Origin: Phoronis ovalis | Lineage: Eukaryota > Phoronida > Phoronidae | Assembly: GCA_028565635.1 (NCBI GenBank) | Contig: JAOXYB010040628.1 | Span: 1 to 13,071 of the forward strand | Length of the DNA: 13,071 bases | Direction of reading: 5' to 3' | Shown here: one piece after another, positions 9,501 to 13,071 of the stretch | Position numbering within the stretch: the first letter of the stretch is position 1 | Layout of the letters: every line of letters begins with the position of its first letter | Translations under genes and position numbers: made by a program | Notes under the pieces: model-generated | What the model was told of the DNA's origin: nothing | Database searches by the model: none | Seen by the model: only the letters and a program-made list of their open reading frames with translations

Positions 9501-12137
9501 GACTTTTTTAAATTGTCTTTTTTGTACCAGATACAAAGTATGTAAAATGTACACAGTATTATAGGTATACAGTAGCCGTTTTAATGTGTTTACAACATTA
9601 TTTATTACATACTTTTTGTCAAAAAGCAAAAGAAAAGCGTACGTCACAGTTAGGCTTGCAATGGTCTATTAAGCAATTGTTTTAACCTACAAAGCTTTTG
9701 TTAATATAATCGTAATAACTTACTGGGTCTTCTTTGAGAATTACAAGCCTTGTCAAAACAATGTTCACAGTGGTGCCTAACGATTCCAGTCGATATAAAT
9801 GTTGTACCTAAACACAGCATACACATTATATATACCCTCTTTAAGTCTTCAAATATACATTTAAGAGCCATTACAACTATACTAGAAGACGATGAGTATA
9901 AAAAAAACAACAACAGGTAATTACAGTTGGTTCTGGCGCAACGAAAGACATTAATCTAGATTAATATTTCCAGTCACCACTAGGGAGATCACAATCGCTA
10001 TTAACATTTTGTACACTTTCTACAACACAGTTAATTCAAGTAATTCAAATTCATCTCATCTTATATCATTTTTGATGCATGCACTTACTATATTCATAAT
10101 AGTGGCGACATATTCGTGCAAACCATCCGCATAATAGTCCACCATTGTTTTGTCTACTACTAAGCACAACTCTACATTTAGTATTTCAGCTGCTAAAAGA
10201 TCTGGATAAGAACGTCTCGATCTGAGATGAGTCGATATATGTTTCCTAATATCTGTAATGAAATATCATGAACTTGTGCAAGGAATGTGTAAAAGACAGC
10301 TTCTGGTAGTTCATAGTAAGGGTGCGTTTTAGTAAACAATTGCAGTATATCTGATGAAACAACGCACAAAATCACATGCATTGTATAAATGTGGTAGATA
10401 CAATAACAATCTGCAATGTCAATATATATTATCTTCGCTCATAACAAATACGGCTGGTACAATGATAAGTACATTTTTCGCAAAATGCCTTAATCAAACT
10501 ATATTTAATCCAGCAAATATGATTGTGTGAATTAATTATTTACCTATGGAAGCACTGTCATATATTAAGGCATCTTCAGTGCTGGATTTGAACATTATAT
10601 GATGCCCCATACTACCATCTACGCTATCTATCGAACGCCTATAGCCATTTTGAATTTGAGGATGAAGTGGCTCCATGAAATATTTTTCTCCATTGTCGAC
10701 AATCAAGCCTCTCTAAAAAGAATTATATTGTTTAGTGTCACACGAAGACACCAAGTATATGGCTTTCAAGCTGTTAGTTTGACTGCTATTTTGGATCCAT
10801 TACAAATGGTCTTCCAACTTTGCTGTTGGAAGCCATAATAAGATTAACACTAGATCTAGTACTACAAGACAGCACAGCGGTAATAGCGTACACCAGTGTA
10901 AATAATTTTTTACTCCAATTTGTCCGAACGAAAGAATTTCACTGTCGGATTCACTATCTTCCGTTTTATAGCCATTTAACCAGTCTGAGTAAACCCATCT
11001 GTTAATGTTCCGTACCTTCTCAACTAACGTCTGGGCTTAACCAATTTTTATTATATTCCTTCAAATTAACAAGTTAGAGCGAAATAATTACTTCATTAAT
11101 TTTTTGCCAACCGAGATAAGCCTTTCTCTCTGCGTGATCCATCGTCGCCTGCCACGTCTATTCTATCATTATAATTCATTCTGAATAGGTATCGCCAGGG
11201 AGCTTGCTTTTTATAGCGGACTATAGATAAACTCTGGCAGCACAACAGCATGTGCGTGATCGATTTCCTACTCGCTTAGTCCACTGTTATACCTATTATT
11301 GTAAGCTGCAATTCGATTGGTGTCAAAACTTTCGTGACATTTTATATATAAATAAAGAGATTATCGTTCTTCTGTTTTTCGAGATAATAAACAGAAATTG
11401 ACTATGGTTAAGCCCAGACGTTAGTTGAGAGGGTACTGAACACTAACAGATGGATTTATGGACTGCCATTTAACGTAACATAATTGAAATAAAACTATAT
11501 CTTTTGAAAAGAAAAGTTGATTTTATGAACATGAGAATTATATAATAACGGATGTTGCTTCTATCCAAAAAAATACTTTTATTGCAAGACCAGTCCTAAT
11601 CAAATAAACACATTAAATTTGCTTTTAACCATGATGATACTTTTAAATGTTTTACTTGCCATTCTGTTACACAGACTGATTGCAACAAATGAATTATCTC
11701 CATCTTCACCATCTAAATATCCAGTATACGTACAGTTCACATTGACGCTGTCTACATTAGAAAACATATATTGATAACCTTTAAATTCCTGTACTTTGAA
11801 ATGGGGTGCAAACATCCTGTAAAAAATAAAAAATATTTTATAGTTTATAACTGTATCTCCCATCTGCTAAATCAAAAAAACGCCAGCTCAATTTATGGGA
11901 CAATTGACGCAAGGAATTATCAGAATAAAGGTTACGTACATTCTTGTTCTTAATTACCTCTTTAAACTTACCAGTTTTTCTTAAGATTTAACTTCATAGC
12001 TTTTCCAAATGCCAAAATTACCAATCTAATGTTTTGGGGAAAAGTAGTTATATTTCCTGTTACGTAATATGACCCATCGGTATCTGTTTTTAGCGGGTGT
12101 ACTATTTCTGCTCTGTCTGGTGATTTCAGCAATTTTT
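2445..12137 (-). CDS. ADAMTS-type metalloprotease with C-terminal C-type lectin domain (21 exons, 5' incomplete)
   Basis: A multi-domain secreted zinc protease of the ADAMTS family (M12B), which acts on extracellular matrix. Exons in transcript order: 12137-11972, 11816-11660, 10712-10544, 10192-10089, 9807-9724, 9468-9335, 9127-8999, 8700-8548, 8458-8329, 8094-7960, 7713-7389, 6675-6563, 6229-6097, 5870-5611, 5297-5150, 4732-4606, 4271-4178, 3970-3880, 3587-3398, 2974-2840, 2604-2445. All phases match and give 1044 residues plus a stop, counted from the first whole codon. Order: prodomain 1-167, catalytic 168-380, disintegrin-like 385-463, TSR1 470-520, cysteine-rich 535-635, spacer 645-755, TSR2 765-821, TSR3 822-883, CTLD 885-1044. 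N-glycosylation sequons occur in most modules. The signal peptide exon is missing and may lie beyond the window. Introns are GT-AG except one possible GC-AG. No PLAC, CUB or GON-1 module is seen. Confidence 0.9.
3880..5297 (-). CDS. C-terminal thrombospondin repeats 2 and 3 (exons)
   Basis: TSR2 begins at the end of exon 5297-5150 ([16 protein letters not shown]) and is completed by exon 4732-4606 ([23 protein letters not shown]); it has all six cysteines. Exon 4732-4606 is found only by splice logic: acceptor ATTTCCAG, donor AAG|GTGATC, 127 bases, no long ORF of its own. TSR3 is encoded by exons 4271-4178 and 3970-3880: [34 protein letters not shown]. It also has six cysteines, but the usual C-S-x-x-C-G is compressed to adjacent cysteines (CC). 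TSRs in ADAMTS tails bind matrix and glycosaminoglycans. Confidence 0.87.
5150..7713 (-). CDS. cysteine-rich and spacer module exons
   Basis: Exons 6675-6563 and 6229-6097 carry the cysteine-rich hallmarks: [26 protein letters not shown] (family DGTxC...VCVxGxC) and the end motif [14 protein letters not shown], which matches the D-x-CGVCxGdNssC seen across the family. Exons 5870-5611 and 5297-5150 encode the spacer, with [28 protein letters not shown] (compare the GP..e.l.v.vl core) and a closing YQYHVRK. The spacer is the main exosite for substrate recognition in this family. All four junctions are phase-consistent. The segment 6676-7388 is a 713-base intron in which I see no further exon. 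Confidence 0.88.
5375..5440. repeat. inverted repeat with AT-rich loop
   Basis: TACCGATATT at 5375-5384 is repeated in inverted form as AATATCGGTA at 5431-5440, around 46 bases of almost pure A/T. It is next to the solitary MITE end but is not part of its known sequence. Function unknown. Confidence 0.5.
5458..5509. repeat. solitary terminal end of the same MITE family
   Basis: Fifty-two bases, starting AGACGTTAGTTGAGAAGG and ending CAGACTG, match the reverse complement of the left inverted end of the 10981-11465 element at about 42 positions by eye. No second end or target duplication was found nearby, so it is a truncated or decayed copy. It lies in the intron between the two spacer exons. 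Confidence 0.7.
7389..8458 (-). CDS. disintegrin-like module and central thrombospondin repeat exons
   Basis: The end of exon 8458-8329, exon 8094-7960 and the start of exon 7713-7389 encode a disintegrin-like module: [21 protein letters not shown] (family LWC), then [11 protein letters not shown]. Exon 7713-7389 continues into the central TSR, from GGWSVWEDD to DYVQC. The arginine and tryptophan core ([23 protein letters not shown]) is conserved. Only four of the six TSR cysteines remain: the second cysteine of C-x-x-x-C is Arg, and the sixth is missing. The exon then opens the cysteine-rich module (YEALRHQLC to DETFQP). In ADAMTS proteins this region binds substrate and matrix. Confidence 0.88.
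8236..8255. repeat. 20-bp perfect palindrome in an intron
   Basis: TCTACTTTTCGAAAAGTAGA is perfectly self-complementary with no spacer, in the intron between the disintegrin-like exons. It could be a protein-binding site or a remnant of a palindromic element; nothing else supports a function. Confidence 0.6.
8329..10192 (-). CDS. ADAMTS catalytic domain exons (six exons, active zinc site)
   Basis: Exons 10192-10089, 9807-9724, 9468-9335, 9127-8999, 8700-8548 and 8458-8329. The domain starts at [14 protein letters not shown] (family: VETLLVADxxMV) and runs through TIMNIVQHLY and KMCDP. The zinc motif is split by an intron: HELGH ends one exon, and S-LGLDHD is formed across the 8999/8700 junction (codon TC|G). 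Predicted ligands are His309, His313 and His319, the catalytic base is Glu310, and the Met-turn is GSIMG at Met338. It ends with WSKCSR and FTCLLDAP. All residues needed for catalysis are present, so an active enzyme is expected. The usual SCSI cysteine after CDP is a serine here (SSGI). Confidence 0.93.
10544..12137 (-). CDS. ADAMTS prodomain exons (three exons)
   Basis: Exons 12137-11972, 11816-11660 and 10712-10544 encode residues 1-163 of the seen protein. Family marks are [10 protein letters not shown] near the start, [10 protein letters not shown] and FVAISLC in the middle, and the Y-F-M-E-P-L-H-P stretch (compare Y-x-I-E-P-L of M12B propeptides). This segment would keep the protease latent during secretion. 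Nothing like R-x-K/R-R follows it; the only basic pair is in GYRRS. The first exon begins with two bases of a split codon after a good acceptor (TTTTAG), so an upstream exon is expected. An in-exon ATG at 12153 (MFFVLEKLL) is an alternative start, but it would lack a signal peptide. Confidence 0.85.
10972..10980 (+). repeat. left target-site duplication CCATTTAAC of the MITE
   Basis: Identical to 11466-11474 on the other side of the element. The match extends to 10 bases if the shared G at 10971 and 11465 is counted, but that base belongs to the right inverted end. Confidence 0.8.
10981..11465. mobile_element. non-autonomous DNA transposon (MITE), possibly Mutator-like
   Basis: A 485-bp element with terminal inverted repeats of about 60 bases (10981-11042 and 11406-11465). 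Both ends begin CAGTC, and their inner 41 bases differ at only about 3 positions by eye. It is flanked by a 9-bp direct repeat, CCATTTAAC, at 10972-10980 and 11466-11474, which is the expected target duplication. No transposase ORF lies between the ends, so it depends on another element. Long inverted ends with a 9-bp duplication fit Mutator-like (MULE) or possibly Merlin elements; the family is not certain. It sits in an intron of the ADAMTS gene. Confidence 0.82.
11466..11474 (+). repeat. right target-site duplication CCATTTAAC of the MITE
   Basis: Perfect copy of 10972-10980, directly after the terminal ACTG of the element. Confidence 0.8.
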
Positions 12138-12406
12138 CTAAAACGAAAAACATTTCCGGATAAAAACCATATTGTCATATGTTAGAAATTGTTCTGCATT
12201 ATTGTATAGACGTTTTGCGTGGATTCCATTAAAAGATCAACAGAGTACAAGATTATATCGAAAACTCAGCTGTAAATCTCATACTCTCTTCTACAGAACA
12301 TAATTATAAACTTTAGACATAACAAAAATTACCAAATAATGCACGTGATTAAATGTGATTACGTTTATTTTTTTATTTTTTTATGTTGTGATGTTGGGTA
12401 AATTGA

Positions 12407-12414
12407 TGACGTCA
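12407..12414. promoter_or_regulatory. CRE-like palindrome TGACGTCA
   Basis: Exact match to the CREB/ATF consensus, about 270 bases upstream of the first recognised exon of the minus-strand gene. Whether it acts as a promoter element cannot be judged without the transcription start. Confidence 0.3.
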
Positions 12415-12971
12415 ATGTCTAGGGTAAACTAGCATTCAATGGTCCTGTAACAGCGGTAGTGCGCTTTTCCAACTATTAATTACTTCGGCACGTGCTAGGT
12501 AATTTACTTCCTAATGTCTACCAGGACATTTCTTTGTTTCCACTAATGTTTTCATTCTAATTATTGGATTACATTAAATCTAATAACAGGATTTCATATA
12601 TTAAAACAAACAGTCCAGGCGAACAGTATTGCTTAGTATTTTCTTGTTTTCTAATGAAGACGCTCAATGGGTTCTTATAACTAACTATACGGTTGTATTT
12701 TATAAAAACTTGCTATGCTACATTCGGCAAACGAACTCATTTTATAATTTTTTTAATGCATCTTACATTACATATGAGTCGTTTCTACTAACTTACAACT
12801 GCACATACGTTAATTTTTACGTGTTTAAAGAAATTGCCGAAACAAATATATATACGCGTTTGTAAATCAAATTTAAACTAGATAGCCTTTTAGTAAAGGC
12901 AGGGTTGCTCATATTGGCTTTTATGAACGTTAAATGACCTCCAAATTACCTTAAGATCATTTTTAGAATTT

Positions 12972-13010
12972 TGACCTTTGACCCCTAAATGACCTTTGAC
13001 CCCAAGGTCA
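12972..13010. repeat. direct repeat of TGACCTTTGACCCC (DR1-like) plus AGGTCA half site
   Basis: TGACCTTTGACCCC occurs at 12972-12985 and again at 12990-13003, 18 bases apart, followed by an AGGTCA half site at 13005-13010. The unit matches the reverse of the nuclear-receptor DR1 element AGGTCAAAGGTCA. The sequence around it runs off the window edge and looks like a dispersed repeat, so the match may be a property of the repeat family. Confidence 0.55.
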
Positions 13011-13071
13011 GCAATGGCCTACCCTGGGGATGTCAAACCTCAAATATCATGTCCTTATCTACAACAGACTT

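Larger units (their letters stand above)
10713..11659 (-). other. large intron with possible GC donor and MITE insertion
   Basis: The longest intron found (about 947 bases) lies between the second and third prodomain exons. It contains a 485-bp MITE (10981-11465) and a bulged hairpin (10806-10836). The best protein join (SLCNRM then RGLIVDNG) uses a GC donor, ATG|GCAAGT. A GT donor four bases further, paired with the acceptor AGAGAG|GC, gives the same length with MASLIVDNG. Confidence 0.7.
12138..13071. other. non-coding region 5' of the first recognised ADAMTS exon
   Basis: No exon with a start codon, hydrophobic signal segment and phase-1 donor could be found here on the minus strand. The region holds a perfect CRE palindrome TGACGTCA (12407-12414), two E-boxes CACGTG (12342-12347, and 12489-12494 within the palindrome GCACGTGC), a short hairpin GCCTTT-TAGT-AAAGGC (12885-12900) and a repeat with nuclear-receptor-like half sites (12972-13010). 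It may be promoter or first intron. Confidence 0.5.

Noticed and set aside
12629-12865. Plus-strand 78-codon ORF
   Set aside because: Low-complexity, Tyr/Phe/Asn-rich translation typical of random AT-rich DNA, with no domain.
12840-12925. Minus-strand ATG frame with hydrophobic stretch (VYIFVSAISL) as the missing signal-peptide exon
   Set aside because: The only donor nearby (AACAC|GTAAAA) ends in phase 2, whereas the first recognised exon needs phase 1.
1-13071. CRISPR arrays, bacterial operons, tRNA or rRNA genes
   Set aside because: None seen. The intron-rich genes with poly(A) signals indicate eukaryotic nuclear DNA, and no cloverleaf or rRNA-like segment was recognised.

Overview
This is an AT-rich nuclear DNA window from an invertebrate animal. 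Genes are split by short GT-AG introns (89 to about 950 bases), there are AATAAA polyadenylation signals, and the proteins belong to metazoan extracellular and NHL families. The intronless NHL propeller and the repeated TGACCTTTGACCCC blocks at the right edge would fit a lophotrochozoan such as a mollusc. That placement is inference and is not proven by the sequence.

Layout. 1-805 is apparently non-coding DNA that probably includes the promoter side of the first gene. 806-1678 (+) is one uninterrupted ORF of 290 residues forming a six-bladed NHL beta-propeller, with a poly(A) signal at 1873. 1679-2444 is a tail-to-tail intergenic region holding both 3' UTRs. 2445-12137 (-) is one large gene that I rebuilt from 21 exons; every intron phase agrees and the reading frame is open for 1044 residues to the stop. 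12138-13071 is non-coding and holds candidate regulatory sites and a dispersed repeat. The true first exon (start codon and signal peptide) was not found.

The large gene encodes a secreted ADAMTS metalloprotease. The domain order is prodomain, catalytic domain with an intact HExxHxxGxxHD zinc site, disintegrin-like module, central thrombospondin repeat (TSR), cysteine-rich module, spacer, two more TSRs, and then a complete C-type lectin-like domain (CTLD) at the C-terminus. The last part is the main discovery candidate: known ADAMTS tails carry TSR, PLAC, GON-1 or CUB modules, and I know of none with a CTLD. The last TSR exon and the first CTLD exon join in phase 1 with good splice sites.

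Other oddities of this protein are the absence of an RxxR-type furin site between prodomain and catalytic domain, a paired loss of two cysteines in the central TSR, and non-canonical sugar-binding residues in the CTLD. The third intron from the 3' side of the prodomain region (10713-11659) has been invaded by a 485-bp MITE with about 60-bp inverted ends and a 9-bp target duplication. A lone end of the same family lies in another intron.
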